Shown here one piece after another: positions 24,342-37,674 of a stretch of DNA of 64,000 nt (position 1 is its first letter; each line of letters opens with the position of its first letter). Position numbers and translations under genes: made by a program. The stretch is from Tubiluchus corallicola (lineage: Eukaryota > Priapulida > Priapulimorpha > Priapulimorphida > Tubiluchidae): positions 248,001 through 312,000 of the forward strand of contig JAQGDQ010000138.1 in NCBI GenBank assembly GCA_030141605.1. The letters run 5' to 3'. A model generated the notes under the pieces. The model was not told the DNA's origin. It saw only the letters and a program-made list of their open reading frames with translations, and ran no database searches.

Positions 24342-27300
24342 CCGTATAAGCTGACTTAGTAAGTAAATACGTACATTTATCAGTTTATTTCCATCGCCAA
24401 ATGGTTAAAGAAATGTAGACAAAACACTATGTGGAATGTTCGTGCATTATTGATCATAATTCTGTCTAATGAACAAAATATCATGTGAGTCTTTTGCTAA
24501 TCTGTATAATACTTATACAGGTATTTTTTATGTTTGCTTGTTTATCTTTATTTTATGTTTTTATCAAAGGAATCGGACGAACATCGAAGGGTTTTTAGAC
24601 TTATGCGGAGATCTGCTTCCCACTGAGCGCATTCTAGCTTTATTAGAAATTATTTGCACAAAAATAGTATATGTGCAATTTATCCTACTTTTCCGTTTGT
24701 GCCATTTTTCCTGTGCCATCTTTACCTGTATCATTTTTACATTCTAAAGTTACATATGCGGTACAAAATCTCAGCTCGTCAGACTGACTCTAGTCCGTCA
24801 ATCACAAGCTGGAGTGCAGTGGAAATTCAGAACAGCATGTGGACCACACTGTGCTCTTACCATTACAGTAATAACGTAGTTTTGCAACAAGCTAAAGCTA
24901 AAGCGAAAGCCCTTCTTCACTACCTACCAACTGTGAGAGTTTCTTATTTGCTACAGGATTGGTCACAGAAGCTCTTTCCTCTGAAAATTTGGGACTTGAT
25001 AGATTTTACACCCTAGAGTTTTTTACAAGCAGGCAAAAATTTATACAGAAAGACAAAGACACCTTCAATCGTCCTTCATGAACTCGAAATAACAATTATT
25101 AGAGATTGTTGTTCAAACATTTAACTGGAAATGCTTGCTGATGTTGGCAATGTGTTAATCATTAGCAGAAGTGCTTTGAGGAAGGTAAATTTAGAGAAGC
25201 CTACCGGTGCAGTTGACAGGAGTTCTTTTCATGTTTTCGACTTATTTGAGCAAAGAAATTGCCAAGTTTTTAATTCATCTGTGAAAGGGTTTAGGCTGTT
25301 GCAGTTTTCGAACATTTTGCTTTGTTTGCTAAAGAAACACAGAAAATATAAAGTATATACTGACTTATGAGACATCCGACTGTAAGTATAAGATGGGCGA
25401 CATTTTTTTCTCAAACTACATCTCCTCCCTCTCGGTAGATTCAGTCTCCCTCTATCATTCGACTGAAAATGCGCAAGTTCTATTTTGCTCGACAATCAAG
25501 TAGCTCAAAACACACAGAGCGTGTGTGCGTAAGCTGCCATTCCACCCTATACTAATAACTGTAACATTTGCCCCTGGTAAATAAATAATTGTGACTGAAC
25601 AGGTAAATCAATGCTGACTATTGTTCCAGGTCGGCTCGCTATTATTAGCATCTATATTTTATGGCATGATAGTTGAATAGGGCTATTGTTATGACAATGG
25701 AAATATTGCAACATATGGCTCATGAAACGTTCTACGGTGGGGACAGGTGCAGTTAATGGGTGGGGCTTTTAATGAGCAGCTTTGTGGTAGTACACGTTGA
25801 TGTAATGAGTATTGGGTCTGCTATGTGGGCCTTCAGACTGTCTATAGGGTAAGCTAGTTTAGATTAAGTCTAATAGTTGACTACTTTGCAAAAACTCCTT
25901 ATAATCCTTAGCAAGAGATACAAACAACAGATATACTGCTTTGGTTAGCGAGTTGGAATTTGTAGCATATCGGGCTGATTTTACTCTGTTCCAAACTGGA
26001 AACCGGTAACTGCATTTTAAAAGAATGATCAAGCCTTCTGGGAAGTTGGGCTTATTTCAATGTTCGCGAATAATGTTAGAAGGATTTAGTATAAAAAGAT
26101 AACAGAGAAGGAAAAGAAAAAATACAAGTGTGATAAGCGCCGCACACTAAAGTTGCGATCATTTCCGTTTGGCTTGGTGGGTCTTTGGAAAAAGGAGAAA
26201 CCGAGTTGCACGGAGATATGAGTTTCTTACAATGACTCCACCAAGATGAATCGTTAGATTCGGTACGAGTTAGTTTGGAGGAACCTTTTTGGACAACCTT
26301 ATACACAGTTTTTCTTCGCGAATTCGAACGTGAGCGGACACGCTACTTGAAGTTCTTTTATAAAGCATGGGCGGAGCGCTGTTACACCTTGATTAAAATC
26401 ATTTATTTCGAGAAACTATTCTATATAAACAGTTTACGACATTTGGCTATAGCTACAAAAGTCTATTCTCTATTCATCTATTCTCCTACTGTACTGTATA
26501 ATAGGCAAAAAGGTATCAATTGCATGATTATTCGGAATTTGACATTTAAGTGACAGCAGCCAACTTTGGGGTAAATTTCTCATTATTACGCAAATTGTAG
26601 TAACATTTCCTGCCAATATGGTACAGTACTTGAACACATACCTGCTTGCATACAAAACCTGTTTGCCTATATCCGGCACATTTATTTACATAGCGTAGTT
26701 TTAGCGATATTGGATGCTTAAACGTTTTGTGTTGCTTGTGGGTTGTGACAAAATCGCCACAAAGGCCGCAGGCGGAATCTTTTTTCTACGTAAGCCCTTA
26801 ATTGGAATCCAAATCATTCTATATTTAAAATTTGTGAATAACGTGAATTAATAGGCTATAATTGTGACACATTAATTCTCTAGTATGGACTACATTACAA
26901 AATTAAGATATTATCATAATTGTAACATTTGTGGAGTTTGAAACTGGGTATACCCTTATTTGATCGCTGGCTGTGGCATCAAGTTAATCCAATAAAAGTG
27001 TGCATAAACTTAGACTTTGCAACAGCTTCATTGATTTTTCGGAAAGTCAGTTTGTGCCGGTTGTAATTTAATGTTATCGATTAAGCAGCTAGTGTCAACA
27101 GGAGGTTGATGAACTACAATGTGTCAACCAGGTCCTCTTTGTTTCTGTTCATAAGAATATTTAACTTATTGAAAACAGCGTCCTTATGAGATCACTACGG
27201 CTCAATGTGTGTCAACGTCCTAAGTGCAAAATTTTCCAGCGTCAGTTGTTTTAACAGCGATAACGACAGGTATAACGAGTACCAAACCTAGCACTGTATG

Positions 27301-27676
27301 GCGACACATGCGCATTATAGCGCGGACGAGCACGAATCGTGCACACAAATGTTCTGCAATTTTGGTACAGAGGCGGAATGAAATAACAGGCAGTAAATTG
27401 ACCGTGCGAGATACAGTGCAGTCATCCAGAATAGAGCATGTGTATACTTTCCCCCAGAAATGCTTTACAATAATATATGTGCACCATATTTCCTACAGCT
27501 TTAAACACATGAGCTCGTATTTGGACCACGTTGCTATCAAAGCGAGAGCTGTTAATTTTTAAGGGCCTGCATTTGAACTTTTGCATACCACCTTAGATTT
27601 TTGAAGACTTCATTTAATTAGCACTATTCAAAAACACAATATTTTACTACTACTAATGCCACCGCCACCTCCATCA
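24341..27676. other. non-coding, nothing recognised
   Basis: Several frames of 75-120 codons (24469-24747, 24654-25016, 27224-27562, all plus) are open, but none shows a domain, a convincing exon boundary or a repeat homology. Confidence 0.3.
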
Positions 27677-27918
27677 TTACTTTTTACTACCACCAATATG
27701 TCGCAATCGAGATGTTGCGAGATGTCCTTTGCCTATTTCGGAAGCGTTAAATTTGCTTTGCCCTGAAGAATACTTGTCCATTGTTTTCACTTTGTGGCGA
27801 TCTCTTTTCAGACGTTCTTTGTCAACCTGTCGTCCTTGTCTCGATGGTTCCTTCCCAAAATTCTCTTCCTCTGTGATAATTTTCTCAGGTCTGACAAGTC
27901 GATTGCAATCTCTTTCCT
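27677..27918 (-). CDS. Terminal exon, basic protein of unknown function
   Basis: The acceptor TATATATATAG opens 79 codons from 27918 to a TAA at 27677. The peptide is strongly charged and lysine/arginine-rich (VDKERLKRDRHKVKTMDKY, later SEIGKGHLATSRLRHIGGSKK) with no stops in this AT-rich setting, which favours real coding sequence. It joins in phase to the exon at 27977-28065 (G|AG). An ATTAAA polyadenylation-type signal lies about 60 nt past the stop, near 27614. Basic composition suggests a nuclear or nucleolar protein, but that is inference; I do not recognise the family. Confidence 0.5.
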
Positions 27919-27976
27919 CTATATATATATATATAATTAAACAGTTTAGTAATTTTGATAACAACAGAAAGATTAC

Positions 27977-28065
27977 CTGTCTTCACTTCACATAAAATTA
28001 GAACGAAATCGACAGCTAAATGCTCTCTAGACTGTGGAATGTTGGTCGCGCCTCGGGCTATCTGT
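27977..28065 (-). CDS. Penultimate exon of the same unknown gene
   Basis: Bounded by a pyrimidine-rich acceptor (TTGTTCTCTCTCAG) and a consensus donor (AAGACAG|GTAATC). It carries 29 codons starting QIARGATNIPQSREHLA, phase 1 at both ends, and splices in frame to the terminal exon across a 58-nt intron that holds the TA run at 27920-27935. Such a short intron is unusual for this window, whose other introns are 0.2-4.3 kb. Upstream exons above 28066 were not found. Confidence 0.45.
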
Positions 28066-30107
28066 CTGAGAGAGAACAACACAACGTTTGCTTAGGTAGC
28101 AATGCAACAGAACGTCAATACTTAATCAAATTATAGCAAAATTTGATGGAACCTGCGAAAATTGTTAATACTAGGCTGGAAACCTTTTAGACACTGAATA
28201 TTGAGCTTGTTGTTATTTTAGTTTTTTGGTGCGTAAACTTGTTTTTAGCTCGATAAAATTACTCATTTCACGTTGTTATTCTTTCTTTTTTTGGTGAACT
28301 AAAACTGAAAAAACTGACAAAGCTTGCACAACTGAAATTAATTAAAAACATTTTACTCACATGTTTATCATGACCCCAGTGTGTTAAACCAAGGTTTCTT
28401 TGAAGGTCGTGGCGTTTCGAATGGACAGTATATTGAAATAATTTTTAACTGCAACATCGATTTTGTGTAATGCAGTACATACTTGAATTTTCGCGTTAGT
28501 TTAATGAAAAACTTGTTACCCACGCGAAAATACAATCAAATTATTCCTGTGATTGAAATACAACAAGTAACTGTTAAGAGGTGGCGATAAGGGTTATCAT
28601 CGTGGTTAAAGATTATTCAGTAAGAAATGGTAAATAATTTCAACTCTTTGTTCCACTTTTTGTAATTTCGTTTATAATTTTTATCTGTGGTCAAGGTCAT
28701 CAATTTAAAATGTAACCTCCCTTACTAATGTGTATTGTAGTGTGACAAATAGATACCAGGATAATACGGCTAACACCGTCCATGACAAGGTTCAAAAGTC
28801 ACTGGAGAGTCATAATTTAAAAAAAGTTGTTCAGTGACAGTGTAGTAGCGTGTCACCAAACTCATTTTCTTTTCCGACTTCAGAAGAAACACAAACACGC
28901 ACGCGCGCTCACACACACACACACACACACACACACATAACCTTACAGCCTGTCACAAGTGCCCGAGATTTCACTTTAAATGTTATTTACCATGCTCCTG
29001 TTCACGTTCAATAACATCTCACAATGGTCATCCTACAGTCACTGCGATCGCTTAAAACATAAATAAGTAGAGATGATAAAATCTGTAGCAAAACTTAGCA
29101 ATGATCCAGGCTTTCTATTTTACCGATAAATTACACAGAAAACAAAATCATAAAACTGTAAAAACGCAACAATTTATTTGCGCAGTGCACAGTCCTCAAA
29201 GCTACGGTACAGTTTTGTAACCGCAACGTGATCTCGCAATTTATTTGCAGTAAAAAACATACACGTGTTGTCATAAAACGCAGGAATTTAAGGAACTTCA
29301 CTTAGCAACATACCAAAAAGCGTGGCCCTAGCTCAAAAACTGTAGGAGAAGATTCTACCCAAATGAAACAAAAAACGTTGTCCACTTCGTGACCTTTGAC
29401 CCGGGGCTATCGCATCACTTATAAACATAAATGGCCTCCATTTTTGTAATGAGTCCGGAAAAGATGTTTATGTAACGGTAACTAACTGCTTGTTATAAGA
29501 AATGAGTAACAGGGTGCTATTCCTACATTAAGGTGTCTATTACGTCAAGGTGCGTTATCTAAAGAAACCTTTCTGTGGGCTGGACCAAGATGATTCCTGT
29601 CATAACAACTCTCCATCCTCTTGGGTGTCCTGATGAAGATGATCTTCTAGTCGTAACGTCACTTGATTTCCGTACAATGCTCGTTACCAAATGTAACTGC
29701 ATCTATGCCCACTGAACAGTATTTAGTACAATAAACTTGCTATTGTTCTTTTCCTTTCCTTCTCAAAAATAACAAAAGCCTAGTCAACATCTGAGATGTA
29801 AACTTACCTTTTCAAAAAACAAAAAATATGTTTGACAAATAAGCCAAAGTAAACAGAAGCATAATATCAAGTCGTTGGATATCTTAAACTTTAAACTGCA
29901 ATATAAAAATACTCCCTTCGATCATTATCATTATAAAGGAAGTTGTTAGTAGAAAAACAACAGTTTAAACTCGGTTTTGATCCTTTAGGCACACGAAACT
30001 ATGAGCTCCCAAATCAAGATTCAACCCGCCGCAGGATACAACGTCTTATAATTTTATTCCACTAAATCTACTGAACGAAATACACTAGTATATAAACCTT
30101 TTTGACA
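28066..30107. other. non-coding; CA microsatellite inside
   Basis: A pure CA run at 28910-28937 preceded by CGCACGCGCG. The rest is AT-rich with no supported feature. Confidence 0.45.
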
Positions 30108-30420
30108 GTCAGTCAACCACCGGCAGCTCCATCGGCCATTTGACTAATGGGTTCGCTCATTCGGTCCAAGCAAATAAAAAAGGACAAAAAGGCAAGAAGT
30201 AGCAAATGATGCTACTTATTCAGTTTGTCAGATAGCCCGAAACAATCAATCAGTCCAGCAATTAATCACTGAGTTATCGCCACCAACTAAATCAGGTTTT
30301 TAGTAAGTCGGTGAGTAAGCCATGTAATCAAGTCAATGAGCTACTTAATCAAACGATTAGTAATTCAATTGGTTAATCAGTCAGTCATTGAACCAACGAT
30401 ATTAGTCAGTCAGACAGTCT
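30108..30420. repeat. degenerate CAGT/CAAT tetranucleotide tract
   Basis: Diverged CAGTCAGTCA, CAATCAATCAG and AGTCAGTCAGACAG motifs over 300 bp, like the tract at 3722-3960. Confidence 0.55.
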
Positions 30421-33164
30421 TTTAGCTTTACATCTGTCATTTAACTTTAATAAAATCTTTGTGAAGAGTACATTTACAAACTAATTCATAACGACTCAAT
30501 ATTATAATGTATGCATTGCTGTGCATAATATCCAATTTTTGACATTTTGGTTTTTGAAATTCATAAAAATGCTTATCTGAAATCTAACAAAAGTTAACAC
30601 CAGTCACATCAAATGTTATCAAGGACGACGGCTTGAATCCATTATTATTTACTAGATGACTGTAATATTGGCTACACTGCATAAGTTACATTTTTCAGTG
30701 TAACAAATTACTAACTTAGTAACTACTCCGTAACTTACGCGCAATTTTGTAATACTGCATCACCTTCATCCAAAAAGGTGACAGAGATGTGAAATAAAAT
30801 TGGAATTTGACATTTTGGATTGGTCTATTATGCATTACGTGTCTTTAATTAAAAGATATTTCTTTTGCAATATATTACTGCGTGCAAGAAGGTAGGGTGA
30901 CTTCGTTTCTTACCGCGCTATTTTTTTATCATGGATTTTTTATGATTTTAAACGGCTAAAATTCTAGTCGGATATAAAAGTGCCATGCTTTTGTCGTTTA
31001 CAAATTATTACAACACATTGTTATTATTATAATTATACGAGTACCACAATTCATTACTTTGTGACATTCCTAGAAACCACGTAATTATAACAAAACTTCA
31101 GGTTATGCCCGTCTGCTTTCTTCTGACTCGTTAAGGTGACCTTCGGTGTCGTCCAGTTACCTGTCTACTGTAAATCATTAACACACCTGTTATGATCAAA
31201 CCGACTAGGTTGGCACAAGGTGTATCAAGCAAGTTAATAGATTACTTAGCAATGTTGAAATTCATATGCAACCCTCATAACATACTAATGAATGTCAGGG
31301 CCTAGACGTAGTTAATAAATCAAACCTCAAACCAGAACAAGCGGTATAAGTTCGAATATTTTACTGAACTAAAGGCTTAACTGATTTGGCTAGCTAGCGT
31401 GTTAAAAAAACAAGTATCAAACATGATGCAAACAGAACTTTAGCTAACACAACAAAAAGAAATGTCATCACGTCATACTGGAACTGTGTGTCTACGGGAA
31501 CTGGGTTGATAAAAGCAGATTTCCCAAGCCAAAGTTCACATTAAAAGCCACTGAGCTCTGCCAGCTCAATGCGGTAGGCCCCTTATATCCTGAAGTATGC
31601 GCATTAATATTATCTTTTGACAACCGGGAGAAATCTTAAGTTCGGAAATTGATTTTCTGTGGATAATGAGACTGAAGTTTGAAGTTTTGTCGGATGTTGG
31701 GCTTAGTATTATGGTTTATCACTGTTAAAGAACAACGATTGTTTGTTTAATTAAGCTAACCAATCAGTTAGCTAAAATGAAAAATGCTGTGCTAATGTAA
31801 CTTCACAAAAAATTCCAACAGAATGTGCCCCATTACCGTGGCTGGCATGCATTCCTTACTTTTGTCCGCATACGAAAATATGACTGCATTACTAGACACC
31901 TTGGTCAAACAACATGAAGTCGAGTTTTGTGTTCAAAAACTATGTAGATCTAGATAAGCCTAAGCAAACAACAGCAGAGGATAAGCCGAATCGCTACCAA
32001 AAAACCCACAAAGGGTCGGGTGTTTGGAGGGTGAGGTCACCAAGGTCAGCCGGCAGTAACTAAACATCGTCTATTTGCATAAGTAGCACAGACAAAAATT
32101 TTATTCATCCGCAAATTATTAATCACAACATTTCCCAACTGATGCAGTTAGGACCGTTTCAAATATTAACACGCAGAAATATAAATATATATACATATTA
32201 TTGTTTCTACATTCGTGATTAAACATCTTTAAGTTTAGTGCTCTAGACGACAAGGTTGCATGGACTTTCTTTTGTCTTTTGCTTTTACTTTTGTGAGTTT
32301 CTTGCACGCAGCTGTTTATATAGTCCCAAATAGCTTATACATCTTTGTCTTAAACCTTCGAATACTAGGTCCTATGCGCGAAAAGTTAGTATTGGCACTA
32401 TATATATAGTTATTTGTTGTATAAGTATTAGTTAGGCAATCGGGTAGTACCGTAGCACAATGAAGAATGGTAACTTTTTGTTACGTTAATATGATATACC
32501 AGTTTAGCCGATTTTGAAAATGCAAGGAAACCTACGTATTCTAAATACTTAACTGGCATGGCCATATTATGCGAATGCATAATGCACATAATTATAGTTA
32601 AATTCCTCCACGTGACCAACAATCAATAAATTGGTATTCTTATTCTCCAACCTTGAATCTAAAGAGAATTGTTCCCGGTTCATTTTTACCTAGAGCTTTG
32701 ATACAATGTCTGTTTTAATTAGCTTTGGAATTTTAATAATTATTGACTTTGTTGCTGTAATTCATTTCAAGTAGGGCCTTACCCAGATGATTATCAACAA
32801 CTTGAGAATTCTTGCAGAGTTGAATGTTCGCGAAATAACATAAGGGTTTTAAAAAATTGCCAATGTCGTCATTACATTTTGTTATTTCAGGTGTGCAACG
32901 GCAGTCACTCCTCCCACACAAGCATAAGGGTTAGATTTGTCCGGAAGGCAAATCGAAACCAATTCAGTTTTTTAGGTGGAAATTCAAAATAAAATTGGAC
33001 TCAAGCAGCGATTTAATCACCACAAACATGAGCTTCGTTGGTTAGAGACATAGGAGTTTTTGTGTTAATTAAGTGTTTCCGTAACCTATGCTCACATCAC
33101 GAAATTAGGTCCCAAATAGCGCTTACAAGCTGACATTGCTACATACAAAACCAAAACTAAACAG
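30421..33164. other. non-coding; one cysteine-rich frame noted
   Basis: AT-rich. A minus frame at 32733-32921 has clustered cysteines (CGRSDCRCTPEITKC) and a GTAAGG donor-like site, but no clear acceptor or start. Nothing else recognised. Confidence 0.3.
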
Positions 33165-33884
33165 AACAAACTCTGTCCAGAAAGCTTATGTGACATGGTT
33201 AATCTGAGAGAAAGCTTCTATCAAATGCGATACAATAACATTTTACATATTACCAGAATGCGCACAAAATTATATGGAAAAAGTTTTCGATATTCAGCTT
33301 CTAAAATTTGGAATGAGTTGCCCTTGGAATCATTTGCGCATAGTCACTAACTGTAATGGGTCATATAACTATAATTTATTATAATAATAACAAATGGAGG
33401 GGGGACGCATGTAGATGCTCAGCATGTACTGCATAATTATTTTTCAGTACTCTGTATCTACAGTTTTTAGTGAATCAGTTTTAGTATTTTCTGATCATTT
33501 GGTCTCTGTATAATCTTTTCATATTCTCAGAAATGATGCTCACATTTTTAATTATTTCTACTATTCAATTTTTGTCACTGTCTTGTCTTTATCCTTGCTT
33601 GATTGACTTTGTGTTGTATTTAATGCAGAATACCCCATTTTCAGTTTTTTCATCTTTTGATTTTTGTTGTATGTCTGTTTTAGTAAAATTTTTAGCATCG
33701 TGTATTTTAGACGGTACGAATAGGCCTATTTGGATAACCTTTTCCGTTACACAACCGACTTTAAATAAAAATTATGTATGTATGTATGTATGTATGTATG
33801 TATGTATGTATGTATGTATGTATGTATGTATGTATGTATGTATGTATGTATGTATGTATGTATGTATGTATGTATGTATGTATG
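33165..33884 (+). mobile_element. 5'-truncated LINE 3' end with ATGT tail
   Basis: A frame ending at the TAA near 33350 reads TRMRTKLYGKSFRYSASKIWNELPLE, the conserved end of CR1/Jockey/L2-type reverse transcriptases (usually R-T-----F---A---WN-LP). About 420 bp of T-rich 3' UTR follows, ending ACTTTAAATAAAAATT and then a perfect ATGT repeat (33773-33884, about 28 units). LINEs of this group end in short tandem repeats, so the microsatellite probably grew from the element's own tail. Only the last part of the ORF remains. Confidence 0.75.
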
Positions 33885-36858
33885 TACGTAAACTCTTGTT
33901 TTACATTGTAATTGTTATTATGCAGATTAAAAGAATGATCGCAGTCATAGCGTGCATTTGCACAGCCTACAGTAATTTTATCACGTAATCTTTAATGCGT
34001 TATGTACCATGCTGCTTGCCAAGTTACCACTTGGCACACGTTGGAAGGCCAATGTTAAGATGTTTAAGGAAAGAGTTCTAGCCGATTTAAAGAATGTTGA
34101 AAATTCCAATATTCATTATGAATATTGAAAAATTCCAATGTGAAGCAAAAACTTTCCTCAACAGTTTCAAGAGCGGAAAATCAAAGTGAAACTGAGCTTA
34201 CAGCAGGGCAATTTCAGACCCGGACCCAAAGTTTAGTGACCTCATAGATAAGTCCAAAGTGAAAAGAAAAAGTAACTTTTGTCACAGGACAGGGGGAAAG
34301 GAGTTACAAATTAATAATGCGCCATAAAACAAGTGAGGAAGAGTCTTGAGAATGCTGTCATATGGCTCCAAAATGCCCTCAAATGCAGTAAAGTGCATTA
34401 GCGGCCAGGACTTTATAATTGCAGCGCAGAGATGTTGCACTCATCTTTAACTGACTCGAGGAGCTTGATACTTTAATCATTGCTTTAGGGAACATTCCAA
34501 GAATTCAGACTCACACCGAGAATACTAGACTGTAGATTGGTCAGCCTGACCTTGAAAAAGCCTGCATCTTTTACGAACATATAAAACATGTTTATAACCT
34601 ACCAGTTGTATGAACCTTAATTGATTTTTGATTATGATGCAGTCATAATTATCCTTTTCTATTAGATATACCGTGTGTCATAAAATTATATGGAGTTAGC
34701 ATTACCTAGTGATTTAATTATCTCTGTTTCTGCACCACAATTTCGCTCATTTAAAGCCAAATTATGTCACATGAAACCGTTCTTCAAAGTTCATAATTTT
34801 AACATTTTATTCGTTACCAGATAGAATACTACAAATTTTACAAAACAAGGCCTACGGTTCAGATGGATCTGCTCAATTTTTGTATTTTTCTTATACACTT
34901 TGTCCAGTCTACAAACCAAAATCTAGCATACAACGGTTATGCCTACCTAATGTAGATGATTGTGGCAGAACAGGGATTTAGCCAATTATCAAGGATAATC
35001 CTTTGAGAAGAGACGTTAAACAGCCAGAAATCGTTGTACATTACAGCTGATTAACTTGGCAATTCTTCAGACGGCTATATATCCATTTACTGCTGAGGTT
35101 TCATTTTGCTTAAGTTCGGTTACTAAGCGCGTACGTTGTGGCTCAGCAAAGTTAAACCCTTTGCCAAGAGCAAGACAAACAGTGTATAGAAACAAATTGA
35201 GCGGTCGAGCAAAAAAACAAACAAAACAAAAAGTAATGACAACAATGCTAACGGTCACTAGTTTTCAATAACAACTTCTATAAATTATGGATCAGTTTCA
35301 ATATATTGATAAAAATATATAATGAAAGATCTGCCTGACAAATTCTACTAGTTATATAACACTTACCCTCATCTTTCTGAGCCTTATCTCGACTGTTTAC
35401 TTAGGTGCTCATGTATTACTCTCCCATTTTTTCTCTAATTTTTACGGTGGAGGCTAGCCACTCTGTATGAATACTGAACATTGGCTAAATTGCTAGAACT
35501 TTTTACAAATTATGCTACATGCAATAAGTTAAAGGGTTAACCTTTATAGATGGAGCCTTTTAAAGATGTGTATCTATACTATTGCCTGAATTCATTTACA
35601 ATACTGAAAAGCCTCGAATAAAAATAGCGTTATTATTCGCAAACGCCAGTTATAAATTTCTAAGATATAGTTCAAGCGGAGGAAAACCTGTTGTGCGTCT
35701 GTTTACCTTGCGATTTACCAAAATTCCAAAGTTGATTTAAAAATTGCTGCGGCCCAAAACCTCGCCAACACCCAAACCAAACAGAATGATGGGAGTGTTG
35801 GTAGATTGTTAGACTAAATAGTTCTTGTACAAAAGAGGATTGGCAAACGTGTCTACATGCATACGTACATGTACGTATAGCCTGCGTAACGTTGTGCTTA
35901 AATAGCTAGACCTGCGTGCTGTACATATGAGCAATTTCAAGTAAGCAGTAACACTCGATCAAATTAATTAAAGAAACAATAAAATTTAAGATTATGTGAA
36001 TGAAGAAATAACTCGACTATTTAATGATTACAAGGGAAATAAATAAACAAATATGTCTGTGCGTTGTTTAGCCATGCCCATATGTTGAACCAAATGTGGT
36101 GTACCACAAGAATCGAATGACCGCGGGAAAATTTTAGGCTAATATCAGTTTAGGCTACTGTCCCGTCTTCAATGGCGACAGAAATACAGTTCAAACTAGC
36201 ACTTTTTATGACGTTCTACTACATATAGTCGGCCAGTGTGCATTTTTTATTTAATTCAGTCTTTAGAGTTTTTAGGAGGTGCCGAACTCGACATCTCACT
36301 CTCTCCTAATAACGACATCCTATATGGCAACCAAAATGTTGTCCTTTATAACACTCGCAACGCCGATGGACTCAGCTAATAACAGTTACTTGCACTAGAG
36401 AGAAAATCTACATCGATTTTCACAGAGCAATGATAAATAAAACGTACCAAAAATGAACAGTGAATTAACACAATGTGACATGAAGGATGCTAGAACACAT
36501 CGTTATAGACACCCATTTGTGATTCTAGCAGCATGTTTAATTATTAATGACAACATTGATTGATGACAAGTTACGGTCATACTTGACCCCTGCACGTATG
36601 TACGTTAGCTTGTCAATCAACCAATGAAAATTTTTTCTTGATTAGGTTTTAATTTCTGTTAGAACGAATCATTTGCAACATAGTAAGGGCTCATTTGATG
36701 TGACTGGTTGTGGATGGACTGGAATCTATTCACTGCCTAGGATAATTTTCGTATAGAGATCGGCAGAGATATCTTTGCTATGTTTGGATATATTACGCCC
36801 CTTACGCACCATGAACAGCCAAGGGCAGCGTACAAATGGAAGCTCAGAAACAGTTGTC
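33885..36858. other. non-coding, nothing recognised
   Basis: AT-rich; a perfect 21-bp palindrome (CAATATTCATTATGAATATTG) near 34109-34129. Frames around 34020-34600 are broken and not identifiable. Confidence 0.35.
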
Positions 36859-36861
36859 TTA

Positions 36862-37509
36862 GGCCCATTTCACAGTGAGGGCGCAAAAAAAAATCACGCC
36901 GGAATTGCTGTCAAAAAATTTTCTGAAAATTTTCGATTTTTCTCGAATTCCAATGTAGCAAGACAGTTCATTTCACAGTGAAATCGCGCGGTTTTTCCGC
37001 GTGTCCAGTTAGCTGCAGCTATTTTGCGAGTTTTATACTGTATAACCATGTCTAAATTAAGTTATACTTACCGTATTTCTCATATGCAAAGTACACTTAA
37101 CAATGTTAGTCAATATAATGCCAGATCTGTTTGTTTTTCCACAAAGTTCTACCAACTACTTCAAAATCTGAAAATATACATATATAAAACAAATAAACAC
37201 GTGCGTTATTTTCCTTTTTTAACGAATATAACCATCGACGTTGCATTAACAAAACATAAAATCGTCAGACTGTTAAAACTGTTGTTCCGTTAAATGAGAA
37301 GGGAGTAACCGAGTAGTTAAATTTAAGACCGAATTGCGAGAGGATTCCTCACGAAAATGAAATATGCATTATTTCTACCATGCGGCAAAATTCCTCACGA
37401 GAAGGGCGCATAGCTTCTAGCTGGCGGCAGAATTCCTGTGAAATACGCCATGAAAACAATGATTTCTCCTCGAGGCATTTTGCTGCGCATCCTCACAGTG
37501 AAATGAGCC
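36862..37509. mobile_element. 648-bp non-autonomous element with TTA duplications
   Basis: Terminal inverted repeats GGCCCATTTCACAGTGAGG (left) and CCTCACAGTGAAATGAGCC (right) lie between TTA (36859-36861) and TTA (37510-37512). A 3-bp TTA/TAA duplication with GG-starting ends fits PIF/Harbinger-type elements. Subterminal copies of the same TTTCACAGTGAAAT motif occur at about 36968-36983, and there are CTCACGAGAAG-type repeats near 37390. No transposase inside; the two plus frames are spurious. Confidence 0.8.
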
Positions 37510-37539
37510 TTAGTCACCCATCAACTGACAACGTTGGGG

Positions 37540-37674
37540 ACAGGAGAGGACAGGAATTTTTGGAGCACAGCACAGCAAAGCAGAAAAAAGAAGAGGAGAG
37601 GCGAGGAGAGATGAGAGAATAGAAGGAAGGAGAAGAGAGAGAGAGAATGATAAAAAGAGGAGGAAAAAGCAAGG
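37540..37674 (+). repeat. Polypurine GA-rich tract
   Basis: About 135 bp in which the plus strand is nearly all A and G (GAGGAGAGGCGAGGAGAG and a GAGAGAGAGAG run), directly right of the TTA-flanked element. Such tracts can form triplex DNA; no function is implied by the sequence. Confidence 0.75.

Noticed and set aside
24654-25016. A 120-codon plus frame
   Set aside because: The first half is hydrophobic AT-derived sequence and the second half shows no recognised domain or splice sites.
33533-33988. A 151-codon plus frame with a long VCMYVCMY repeat
   Set aside because: It is LINE 3' UTR plus the ATGT microsatellite; a tetranucleotide repeat stays open by chance in this phase.
37380-37622. 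An 80-codon plus frame rich in R, E and H
   Set aside because: Spans the end of the TTA-flanked element and the polypurine tract.
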